Shown: positions 8,485 through 15,348 of the stretch, piece by piece | Position numbering within the stretch: position 1 is the stretch's first letter | Layout of the letters: the number at the start of each line of letters is the position of its first letter | Source of the DNA: Bordetella parapertussis | Lineage (GTDB): Bacteria > Acidobacteriota > Terriglobia > Bryobacterales > Bryobacteraceae | Length of the DNA stretch: 48,833 nt | Assembly (NCBI GenBank): GCA_943328975.2 | Contig: CALQCC020000036.1 | Location: forward strand, 1-48,833 | Direction of reading: 5' to 3' | Position numbers and translations under genes: made by a program | Notes under the pieces: generated by a model | The model's database searches: none | What the model was told of the DNA's origin: nothing | The model's input: the letters and a program-made list of their open reading frames with translations, nothing else

Positions 8485-8600
8485 GCACCCGTGGTCCAGC
8501 ACGACCGTTTGGTTGCCGAAGCGGTCCTTGCAGTGATAGCGTAGTGTTGCGTATTTTCACGCATAGTGCTCAGCCATATGCTGCCATGAGGGGTTTATTC

Positions 8601-10547
8601 ATGTCCTTTCGTAGTTCAACTTTATTGATTCCAGTGTTCGCGCTCGCTGCGGGCGCCGTCTACATGCAGGCGCAACGGCCCGCCAAGGTGGATGACCTTG
8701 CGCTGCGCAACGCCGCCCAAAGTAAGGGCGAAGATTGGCTCAGCTACGGGTTCACGCCGCAGGAAACGCGCTACTCTCCGCTCAACCAGATCAACGCAAC
8801 CAACGTTTCGCGTCTAGGCTTGGCCTGGTCCGCTGAAGTGGGACCCGGTGGCGGCGGCCAGGAGGCCACACCGCTGGTCCATAACGGAGTGATCTTCTCC
8901 ACCACGCAATGGAGCGTCGTGTTTGCGATCGACGCCCGAACCGGAAAAGAGAAGTGGCGCTGGGATCCGGAAGTGAACCAGACGGCACTCCGTCCGAAGA
9001 TCTGCTGCGGCGTCGTGCAGCGCGGCATTGCCCTGTATGACGGCAAGATCATCGCGCCGTCCATCGACGGTCGGTTGTTCGGGCTGGACGAAGAGACCGG
9101 CAAGCCTGTGTGGGAAGCGCGCGTCGCCTATTCTCAGGAAAACCACACCCTCACGATGGCCCCTCGCGTCGCCAAGGGCAAGGTGATCATCGGCGTTTCC
9201 GGGGCGGAGTATCCGGTGCGTGGTTTCATCGCTGCCTTCGACGCCAAGACGGGAGCGCAGGCCTGGAAGTTCTATACGGTGCCTGGCCCGGGCGATAAGG
9301 ACCCTGGCTTGATCAAAGCGGCGGCTACGTGGCCGAAGAACATTGTCGGCGGCGGCGGCGCCACGGTTTGGGATGCGATCTCATACGATCCTGAACTCGA
9401 ACTGGTCTACATCGGCACCGGCAACGCAGGCCCGTGGTCGGAAGATACGCGCATGTCCAAGGGCTTCGATCTTTTGTATGCGGCCTCCATCGTGGCGGTT
9501 GACGTCAACACCGGTCTGTATCGGTGGCATTACCAGAACGTCCCCGGCGATGAATGGGACTTCGATAGCGTGCAGCATCTGCTGCAGGCCGACGTCACCA
9601 TCAAGGGTGTGAAGCGCAAGGTGCTGATGCAGGCAAACAAGAACGGCTTCCTGTATACGATTGATCGCACCAACGGCAAGTTTATCCGCGGCGTTCCGTT
9701 CGCCAAGATCAACTGGGCGCTGGGCCTGGACGAATTGACAGGCCGGCCGATCGTCAACCCGCAGGCTAAATATTCCGAGACCGAATCGGTGAATATCACC
9801 CCAGGTCCCGGTGGAGCGCATAATTGGTCGCCGATGAGCTTCAATCCGAATCTTGGATTGCTGTATCTCAGCGGCCAATCGGGCGGCGGCTTTACCTACG
9901 CCGTGCAGCCGAACTTCCAATTGAATCCCCAGGGACAAAACATGGGCATCGTATTTGGCCGTGGTCCTGCTCCTGCTCCCGCACCTGCTGCGGCGGGTGG
10001 TGGTCGAGGTGGCGCTGCTCCTGCTGCCGGGGCTGCTGCGGAAAACGTATCGCCTGAAGTGGCTGCGGCACGCGCCGCTGCGGCGGCTGCCGCGGCCACT
10101 GCCCCGCCCGCTCCCGCTGCACCTGCGGCCAAGCTGCGGGAACCGCTCGCTTCGATCGGACCCGACTTCAACGGCGGCTTCCTGATGGCCTATGATCCGG
10201 CCACGGGCACCGAACGCTGGCGTGTCCCCGGCGGCTCCGCCATCGGTGGCGGCACTGTTGCAACCGGTGGGGGCATCGTGTTCCAAGCCACTGCGGGAAC
10301 ACTCTACGCCTATTCGGCTGACAAGGGCGAAAAGCTACTGGAGCTCAAGGTCGGCATTTCTGGCGGCATGGCTCCGCCCATCACCTTCATGGTGGATGGC
10401 AAACAGTATGTTGCCTTGCAGGTTGGACAAGGCGCGGCCGGTCCTGGTGCGGGAGGCAACGCTCCCCCGCCGAATCCGAACGCCCCCGCTCCCGTGAAAC
10501 CGCGGTTGTTGGTGTACGCGCTCGACGGCACTGCGAAGCTGCCGTAG
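8601..10547 (+). CDS. PQQ-dependent alcohol dehydrogenase, lanthanide-type metal site
   Basis: Periplasmic quinoprotein of 648 residues that would oxidise an alcohol with pyrroloquinoline quinone and pass electrons to a cytochrome. The start at 8601 is chosen for a GAGGGG ribosome site 7 bp upstream (alternative ATG 8586). After a signal sequence come the propeller blades (DWLSYGFTPQETRYSPL; repeated tryptophan-docking motifs). A vicinal Cys pair is at 135-136 (KICCGVVQ). WDFD at 319-322 gives the catalytic Asp320 plus Asp322, the extra Asp that marks lanthanide-dependent XoxF/PedH-type enzymes. Residues 452-515 are an Ala/Pro/Gly insert. There is no C-terminal heme domain. Confidence 0.88.
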   Translation: MSFRSSTLLIPVFALAAGAVYMQAQRPAKVDDLALRNAAQSKGEDWLSYGFTPQETRYSPLNQINATNVSRLGLAWSAEVGPGGGGQEATPLVHNGVIFSTTQWSVVFAIDARTGKEKWRWDPEVNQTALRPKICCGVVQRGIALYDGKIIAPSIDGRLFGLDEETGKPVWEARVAYSQENHTLTMAPRVAKGKVIIGVSGAEYPVRGFIAAFDAKTGAQAWKFYTVPGPGDKDPGLIKAAATWPKNIVGGGGATVWDAISYDPELELVYIGTGNAGPWSEDTRMSKGFDLLYAASIVAVDVNTGLYRWHYQNVPGDEWDFDSVQHLLQADVTIKGVKRKVLMQANKNGFLYTIDRTNGKFIRGVPFAKINWALGLDELTGRPIVNPQAKYSETESVNITPGPGGAHNWSPMSFNPNLGLLYLSGQSGGGFTYAVQPNFQLNPQGQNMGIVFGRGPAPAPAPAAAGGGRGGAAPAAGAAAENVSPEVAAARAAAAAAAATAPPAPAAPAAKLREPLASIGPDFNGGFLMAYDPATGTERWRVPGGSAIGGGTVATGGGIVFQATAGTLYAYSADKGEKLLELKVGISGGMAPPITFMVDGKQYVALQVGQGAAGPGAGGNAPPPNPNAPAPVKPRLLVYALDGTAKLP

Positions 10548-10576
10548 TTCCCTGCTCTACATCCGATAGAACCCGA

Positions 10577-10616
10577 CCCCGCCAGTGCTGCCTTGAGGAA
10601 CGCTGGCGGGGTTTCT
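10577..10616. terminator. Bidirectional terminator between convergent genes
   Basis: A perfect 9-bp stem (CCCCGCCAG 10577-10585 with CTGGCGGGG 10603-10611) encloses a 17-nt loop and is followed by TTTCTCATTT. It lies between the ends of the converging dehydrogenase and exported-protein genes. The T run is short, so efficiency is uncertain. Confidence 0.7.
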
Positions 10617-10625
10617 CATTTACGT

Positions 10626-11351
10626 TTAATACTCAGGCGTGCCGTTGGGACCCGGCCGCAGCTTCCCTTCATCGCGATTCTTATTGTTCTCATCGCAAGC
10701 GTATTCCATCGGTTGCTGGCCCGTCGGCATGTGCGTGAAGACGCGTTTGAAGGTCCACGGCTTGGTGTAGAACTTGGGATCTTCTACCCAGGTCTCATGT
10801 TCCAGATGATCGAAGTCGGGACGTCGCCAGCGTTCGATGACGTGCATCGCATCGCTGTGCGGATGGGCATCGTCGTCGATCCAGGACTTTGTGTCCTTGA
10901 AGCTCACAATGTCGATCACCAGAGTGTCGCCATCCCATTTCGCGGCCCCGTTGCCGAAGTAAAACGGGTCCATCGTCTTGGGGTGCGTCCCTCCGTTGAT
11001 GGGGATGGAGCGCCAGGTGGTCATAAGTTCGTAGAGGAATCCGACGCGCTGGGAATTCTGAATGATCTCGAAAGGCACGCCGCTAATACTGGCGCGCGGG
11101 ATTCCAGCGAAGATACACAAGCCCTCGGGATTGATGGACTGCGTCAGGTTGTAGTCGTAGGCCTTCTTGCCTTCAGCCGTGAAGGGCGGACCTCCGACGC
11201 TTTGAAAGAAATTCCGCATGAGCGGGCCTTGCCAGAATCCCGACAGGTCCGGTTTGCCCTCACGGGTTCGGGGAGTCGGCTTGGAAGACTGAGCCGCACA
11301 GGGAAGGCAGGCGAGCGCGACGACGACAAAGATGCGGCTGCGAAGGGACAT
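10626..11351 (-). CDS. Exported hypothetical protein of the Acidobacteria-rich 'DLSGFWQ' type
   Basis: A 241-residue product with a signal peptide (SLRSRIFVVVALACLPCAAQ), counting from the ATG at 11351; an earlier in-frame ATG at 11387 would precede the signal peptide by 12 residues. The mature start TREGKPDLSGFWQGP and the later blocks GAAKWDGDTLVIDIVSFKD and HVIERWRRPDFDHLEHE match a family of exported proteins, abundant in Acidobacteriota and some Proteobacteria, whose role is unknown to me. It is monocistronic and convergent with the dehydrogenase gene. Confidence 0.75.
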   Translation of the reverse strand: MSLRSRIFVVVALACLPCAAQSSKPTPRTREGKPDLSGFWQGPLMRNFFQSVGGPPFTAEGKKAYDYNLTQSINPEGLCIFAGIPRASISGVPFEIIQNSQRVGFLYELMTTWRSIPINGGTHPKTMDPFYFGNGAAKWDGDTLVIDIVSFKDTKSWIDDDAHPHSDAMHVIERWRRPDFDHLEHETWVEDPKFYTKPWTFKRVFTHMPTGQQPMEYACDENNKNRDEGKLRPGPNGTPEY

Positions 11352-11403
11352 ACTAGGTATCTTCTTCGCATCTTCGCGCTGGGTCAAGGGGGTGGAGCCT
11401 AGG

Positions 11404-11409
11404 TATACT
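11404..11409 (+). promoter_or_regulatory. Candidate -10 element for the EF-P paralogue gene
   Basis: TATACT lies 30 bp before the presumed TTG start and 14 bp before an AAGGAA ribosome site (11418-11423). No convincing -35 hexamer is found, so this is only a suggestion. Confidence 0.3.
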
Positions 11410-11433
11410 TGAAAGCTAAGGAACCTGATTCAA

Positions 11434-12009
11434 TTGGCCTCACTCATTGACGCTATCGACGTAAAGCGCAAGACACTCTTCGAGTTTGAAAACACTCCGT
11501 ACTACTGCATGGATTCGGAGATCAGCACCCCTACCGCCCGTGGCGGGCAGACACTGGTGCGCTTGAAGATGCGCAACCTTCTCACCAGCGCTGTGCTGGA
11601 CAAGACCTTCAAAGCGGGCGAGAAATTCAAGGAGCCGGATCTGCAGTTCGTTCCGGTCAGCTACCTGTATAGCGATAGCGACGGCTCTTATTTCCTGGAC
11701 CAGGACAACTTCGAAACGCTCACACTTCCCTCTGAAGTCGTCGGCAATTCGTTGGAGCTCTTGATCGAGGGCACCCTGCTGCAACTGCAGAAGTACAACG
11801 GCAATCCGATCGCGCTCCAACTGCCGATGTTTGTCGAGCTGACGGTTGCCGAAGCCGAACACGCGGTCCGCGGGGATACGTCGAGCGGTAGCGGCACGAA
11901 GCTAGCCAAGCTGGAGACGGGCCTCAAGATCCGCGTTCCGCTCTTTATTAAAGAGGGCGAAAAAGTGAAGATCACTACGGAAACGCGAGAGTTTTCGGGT
12001 CGCGCCTGA
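11434..12009 (+). CDS. Elongation factor P family protein with EfpL/YeiP-type loop
   Basis: A three-domain EF-P family protein of 191 residues that should bind the ribosome and relieve stalling. The tip loop of domain I reads STPTARGGQTL with Arg36, where ordinary EF-P has PGKGGAF with a modified Lys. This matches the SPTARGAATL loop of E. coli YeiP (EfpL) rather than canonical EF-P. Domains II and III follow (YSDSDGSYFLDQDNFET; KLETGLKIRVPLFIKEGEKV; ETREFSGRA). The start is taken as TTG at 11434, 10 bp after AAGGAA; no upstream ATG fits. It precedes tRNA-Ser by 108 bp. EF-P family membership is certain; the sub-type rests on the loop and could be an Arg-type EF-P. Confidence 0.9.
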   Translation: MASLIDAIDVKRKTLFEFENTPYYCMDSEISTPTARGGQTLVRLKMRNLLTSAVLDKTFKAGEKFKEPDLQFVPVSYLYSDSDGSYFLDQDNFETLTLPSEVVGNSLELLIEGTLLQLQKYNGNPIALQLPMFVELTVAEAEHAVRGDTSSGSGTKLAKLETGLKIRVPLFIKEGEKVKITTETREFSGRA

Positions 12010-12117
12010 GGCAGCTTCGGTTGTATCCGGGCATTCCATGGCGCTGATGAAGTGAGATCGGCTCCAGGACTGCATAAATGCGCCTCGTGGCTGCTCAAAT
12101 CGTTTACGATAGTGAGT

Positions 12118-12207
12118 GGAGGAATGGCCGAGTGGTTGAAGGCGCCGGTCTTGAAAACCGTTGTACTCGAAAGGGTACCGGGGGTTCGAATCCCTCTTCC
12201 TCCGCCA
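12118..12207 (+). tRNA. tRNA-Ser (anticodon UGA)
   Basis: The acceptor stem GGAGGAA (12118-12124) pairs with TTCCTCC (12197-12203), followed by G and an encoded CCA (12205-12207). The anticodon loop has TGA at 12152-12154. A long variable arm (GTACTCGAAAGGGTAC) and the T loop GGTTCGAATCC are present. The gene is intact although its 3' part serves as the integration site of the adjoining element. Confidence 0.96.
12146..12207 (+). repeat. attL core: tRNA-Ser 3' part
   Basis: A 62-bp sequence from the 5' anticodon-stem strand to the CCA end, identical to 22445-22506. The base before it differs (C here, T at the other copy), which fixes the left limit of identity. The repeat begins in the anticodon stem, so crossover there is likely. 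Confidence 0.92.
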
Positions 12208-12251
12208 GAATCAATAACTTATAGTTTGCGCGTTCCCTGCCTTGCGTGAAC

Positions 12252-12270
12252 GTGCAAACATATGCAAACA
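12252..12270 (+). promoter_or_regulatory. Candidate integrase arm-type sites, left end
   Basis: GTGCAAACA at 12252-12260 and ATGCAAACA at 12262-12270 repeat with a 10-bp period, between attL and the integrase gene. A matching pair lies near the right end at 22323-22342. Paired repeats one helical turn apart at both ends are typical of arm sites bound by the integrase N-terminus. Confidence 0.55.
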
Positions 12271-12281
12271 TCCCGTCCGTG

Positions 12282-13481
12282 TCAGGATACTTTCGCGGTG
12301 GGGTTCATGGGCGTCGCGTTTTGGAAATTCGCATCCCATAGCTCCGCTGCCTTCACGTCATCCTTCGGCATCGGATGACTGTAGATGCGAGCCGTAACAC
12401 TCGGGTCCGTGTGTCCTAGGCGTTTGCTGACCGTAGGCAGGCTCACTCCAGCAGAGAGCAACTGCGATGCGTGGGAGTGCCTCAGCGTGTGCATACTCAC
12501 CCCTTTGGGCAGTCCAACCCGACGCGCGATGAAACACGCCTTCGAGGAAACTAAGTTCGGCTTCATGTAGTCGCCATGCGGATAGCAGAACACAAGATTC
12601 AAGTCGGCCCGGTAGTCGGCTCCGAACAATCGCCGGTTCTCCTCCTGCCTTTCGCGTTGGAATCTCAGAAGTGTCAGCAGCGAAGCCGGTAGCGAAATCG
12701 TGCGGGCGCGCTCCGTCTTGGTGGTCTTGATGCGAAGCCCTGCCTTGGTTTGTTCGACGCTCTTTGCGATACAGACGGCACCATGCACTAGATCCACGTC
12801 GGCCCATGTAAGCGCGAGTGCTTCACCGCGGCGGCAGCCCGTAGCGGCAGCGAATGTCAGCACTTCATAGAGGCCGTAGTGCGCGCGGGCTGCGTTCAGG
12901 AACACGTTCATTTTGTCGGGATCGAGCACGCGAGCCTCAGTGCGCGGGACGGCTGGAAGCTCGACGCCTTCCATCGGATTCGACTTGAGCAGCTTGAGCT
13001 TGACGGCCTTCTTCAAGATCACGCTGACCACGGCCCCAACGTGGTGTATCGTCATTGCCGAGAGTGGCCGGGATGTCTTGGTGTAGCGGTTGAATCCGCC
13101 GGAGTCTTTGAGTTGATTAAAGACACGCTCCAGGGCCAGCGCGCTTAAGTCCTGCAAGCGAGTGGACCCTAGATGCTGCGTCACGTAAGCGCCAAGGGAT
13201 CGGTACCGCTCCAGCGTTTTCAGTGAACACCTGCGGGGGCCGTAGTCCTGAAACCACAGATTCACGAACGCTGCGAACGTCTGCGGATCGGGCGCGACTA
13301 GATCGCCGTTGTCTTTCTCTGAGAGAAGCACGCGCATCGCGGCGGCGGCTTCACTCTTTTTCTCGAAGCCGGATTTGAATATCTGTTTGCGCTTGCCGCT
13401 CGCATCCTTGCCCGCGTCTATGCTGTAGCCCCAGGTGATTCGGCCTGACGGTAGCGTGCGTTTGAATGTGCAGCCGTTCAT
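12282..13481 (-). CDS. Tyrosine recombinase/integrase of the element
   Basis: A 399-residue phage-type integrase that would catalyse site-specific insertion into and excision from tRNA-Ser. The N-terminal arm-binding region (MNGCTFKRTLPSGRITWGYS) and a core-binding SAM-like domain (about 65-165) precede the catalytic domain. That domain has R217 in TGCRRGEALAL, H331 and R334 in HTLRHSHAS, H357 in KRLGHTDP and the nucleophile Y367 in ARIYSHP. All expected catalytic residues are present. It reads towards attL. Its ATG overlaps the stop of the upstream zinc-finger gene (ATGA), so the two are translationally coupled. Confidence 0.96.
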   Translation of the reverse strand: MNGCTFKRTLPSGRITWGYSIDAGKDASGKRKQIFKSGFEKKSEAAAAMRVLLSEKDNGDLVAPDPQTFAAFVNLWFQDYGPRRCSLKTLERYRSLGAYVTQHLGSTRLQDLSALALERVFNQLKDSGGFNRYTKTSRPLSAMTIHHVGAVVSVILKKAVKLKLLKSNPMEGVELPAVPRTEARVLDPDKMNVFLNAARAHYGLYEVLTFAAATGCRRGEALALTWADVDLVHGAVCIAKSVEQTKAGLRIKTTKTERARTISLPASLLTLLRFQRERQEENRRLFGADYRADLNLVFCYPHGDYMKPNLVSSKACFIARRVGLPKGVSMHTLRHSHASQLLSAGVSLPTVSKRLGHTDPSVTARIYSHPMPKDDVKAAELWDANFQNATPMNPTAKVS

Positions 13482-14347
13482 TGTGTAGTCTTCCTTTTTT
13501 GTCTGTCTCGATAATTCTGTTTTCGGATTCGTTCTTCGCAGCGGGAGTGCATTCTGCGAGCGCCAGGACGCGCGGAATCAGTCACGTCCATGTACTGGCC
13601 ACAATCTTTGGCCTCACATTTCTTCATAAGTCGCTGTCCGCACACTAGCGCAGCGAACTGCAGCCAGACAGTTTTTTGCAGATCCGTTGAAACGATTGCC
13701 AACTCAAGCGGACCTGAGTTCTTAGAACGAACGACTGCCCTCGTTTGGCTCACGCAATTGATCTCCGAAGTAAAATCGCACTCCAGGCACCTTTGTCCCG
13801 CATACAGGCCCCCGGCCAGCTCGAAGTTGATCGTCTTTAGCACCATCGTTCGGCCAAATTCCAGCGGCTTCCTAATATCTCCGCGCATAGGCGGCTGCAA
13901 TATCCATGGAGAACCAGTCCCCTGGAGTGGAGCTAGAAAGCGCTTGACCCAGATTGTGTCGCGCTCTTGCAACCGGAACCACATCTCGACAGCAGTTTGG
14001 AATCGCTCTAGCTGTATTTTCCATTCATCCCATCTCTCACCGGTGAGAGCGGAATGCGTCCCTATACGGTGGAAGTGCTCGCCTACCAATCGCAAATTGC
14101 CAAATTTACTTGCGAATCTTTCCACGGCGCTCATGTCACGAGAGAGATTGGCGAAAGTTTCGTAAAGGTCATCCGGGAACGCTATGGGGTGCGTCGGACC
14201 CTGCCGGGAGACTAGATAGGTGCCCACTGGCTTCAACTTCGGGCCTAAAGATCGGAAGCCCTCAATCCATTCAAATCCCGCATCCGGCACATCTGTTGGC
14301 CAGGATTCGGTCAATTTGACTGTTTCGGCTGTCCCGTAATTGTCCAT
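13478..14347 (-). CDS. Zinc-finger protein with CGNR-like C-terminus, coupled to integrase
   Basis: 289 residues from the ATG at 14347 (an upstream in-frame start at 14401 would run into the divergent gene). The C-terminus holds CEAKDCGQYM, then R.MH.RCEER and a very basic tail (KQNYRDRQKRKTTQ). This is a spacing like the CGNR/treble-clef zinc fingers of putative transcription regulators. A second Cys pair (CLECDF) lies mid-protein. The stop overlaps the integrase start by 4 bp. A regulator of integrase or of the divergent replication genes is a reasonable guess; the family is not recognised with certainty. Confidence 0.6.
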   Translation of the reverse strand: MDNYGTAETVKLTESWPTDVPDAGFEWIEGFRSLGPKLKPVGTYLVSRQGPTHPIAFPDDLYETFANLSRDMSAVERFASKFGNLRLVGEHFHRIGTHSALTGERWDEWKIQLERFQTAVEMWFRLQERDTIWVKRFLAPLQGTGSPWILQPPMRGDIRKPLEFGRTMVLKTINFELAGGLYAGQRCLECDFTSEINCVSQTRAVVRSKNSGPLELAIVSTDLQKTVWLQFAALVCGQRLMKKCEAKDCGQYMDVTDSARPGARRMHSRCEERIRKQNYRDRQKRKTTQ

Positions 14348-14393
14348 GTCTAACGCCTTTGTACACCTGGGGACATTATGGCATGATTCCGTT

Positions 14394-14600
14394 GTGAGCA
14401 CAACACGGAATAATCAAACGTCAGGACGAAGAGCAACGCTGAATCTGCCTGAGGCGGCGAAGCGGCTCGGTATCAGTCGCGGAAGCGCATATGCGGCGGC
14501 GGGGCGCGGTCAAATACCCACTGTTCGGATCGGCAAGCGGTTGCTGGTGCCAAGGGCGGCGCTGGAACGCATGTTGAGCGGCGAGGCCGCGACGAAGTGA
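14394..14600 (+). CDS. Excisionase/AlpA-like helix-turn-helix protein
   Basis: About 68 residues if GTG 14394 is the start (ATG 14340 in the same frame would overlap the divergent gene). The core LNLPEAAKRLGISRGSAYAA, then GQIPTVRIGKRLLVPRAALE, is the MerR-like winged HTH of excisionases and AlpA-type regulators: helix-turn-helix, then a wing with RIGKR. Such proteins bend DNA for excision or activate satellite operons. It is divergent from the integrase operon, with only about 46 bp between starts, so it probably controls that shared promoter region. It leads the coupled replication genes. Confidence 0.8.
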   Translation: MSTTRNNQTSGRRATLNLPEAAKRLGISRGSAYAAAGRGQIPTVRIGKRLLVPRAALERMLSGEAATK

Positions 14601-14755
14601 AGCCTGCGTTCGATCCAGCGAGCTACGACACCTCCAACGCAGAAGCGGCGCGCGTAATCGCGGCTGACCCCGCACAGTATCCTCCTGAGTCACTGGCGGC
14701 ACGTTGGGCGGCGCTTGTGCTGGCCCGTCTGCACCTGATGGAGCGGGCGGCATGA
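14597..14755 (+). CDS. Small hypothetical protein, 52 residues, in the replication operon
   Basis: The GTG at 14597 overlaps the stop of the excisionase-like gene (GTGA), and its own stop overlaps the next ATG (ATGA at 14752). It encodes an acidic then Ala-rich helical product beginning VKPAFDPASYDTSNAEAARV and ending ARLHLMERAA. Both overlaps argue for real, coupled translation. The pattern DPxxYPPESLAARWAAL hints at two helices. No function is recognised. Confidence 0.65.
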   Translation: MKPAFDPASYDTSNAEAARVIAADPAQYPPESLAARWAALVLARLHLMERAA

Positions 14756-15348
14756 CCCTGGCAGCGCTTCCCATCCTGGATGTCTGGGCCGCACTGGGCG
14801 GCGGCAAGCTTCGCGGCAATCGCGGGCGGGCGTTCTGGCGTGGCGGAGATGGCTGGAACATCGCCCTAGACGCAGAGAAAAACGCTTGGTTCGATCATCG
14901 CGATGTGCGCGGCGGCGGTGTTCTCGACCTGGTTCAACTGGTGCTCGGCTGTGACAGGGCGGCGGTGCTGCGATGGCTCGAACAAAACTGCGGACTGGAT
15001 TCACGCGGGCCGCTAACTGCTACCGAACGAGTTGCACGCGCACAGGCTCCGGCACTAGCTCAACGGCTGGCCGACTTCGCCGGCGGATTACGAGTTGCGG
15101 TTCATCGGCAGCTCGATCTCGCACAATTGCTTGGGTTTGATCCTGGGTTGGTTAGGAACTGGCACGAACAGGCGCATTTACTGAGCATCGCAACGCCAAC
15201 GCAAATCGCCGAATTGTGGCGAATGACGCCGGAGCAACGCGAGGCCGTGGAGCGCATCGGCAGGGAAGATCGCGAGCACGCGGAGGCCATCGCGCACGCC
15301 GTCATTGACCTGTTGGCGGTGTCACAGGAAAGCCGGAGGGCGGCATGA
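14752..15348 (+). CDS. Primase-like protein with degenerate CHC2-type N-terminal domain
   Basis: 198 residues from the ATG at 14752. The N-terminal 75 residues follow the layout of CHC2 primase zinc domains (RGRAFWRGGDGWNIALD, then NAWFDHRDVRGGGVLDLVQL), but the zinc-binding Cys/His set is missing. Related phage and plasmid replication proteins show the same loss. The C-terminal part is helical, and no toprim or AEP polymerase motif is present, so this may only load or bind DNA. It overlaps both neighbours by 4 bp (ATGA) in the replication operon. Confidence 0.7.
   Translation: MTLAALPILDVWAALGGGKLRGNRGRAFWRGGDGWNIALDAEKNAWFDHRDVRGGGVLDLVQLVLGCDRAAVLRWLEQNCGLDSRGPLTATERVARAQAPALAQRLADFAGGLRVAVHRQLDLAQLLGFDPGLVRNWHEQAHLLSIATPTQIAELWRMTPEQREAVERIGREDREHAEAIAHAVIDLLAVSQESRRAA

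Noticed and set aside
8142-8600. Long upstream extension of the dehydrogenase frame (to 8142)
   Set aside because: It overlaps the membrane-protein gene, lacks a ribosome site, and would place the signal peptide inside the protein.
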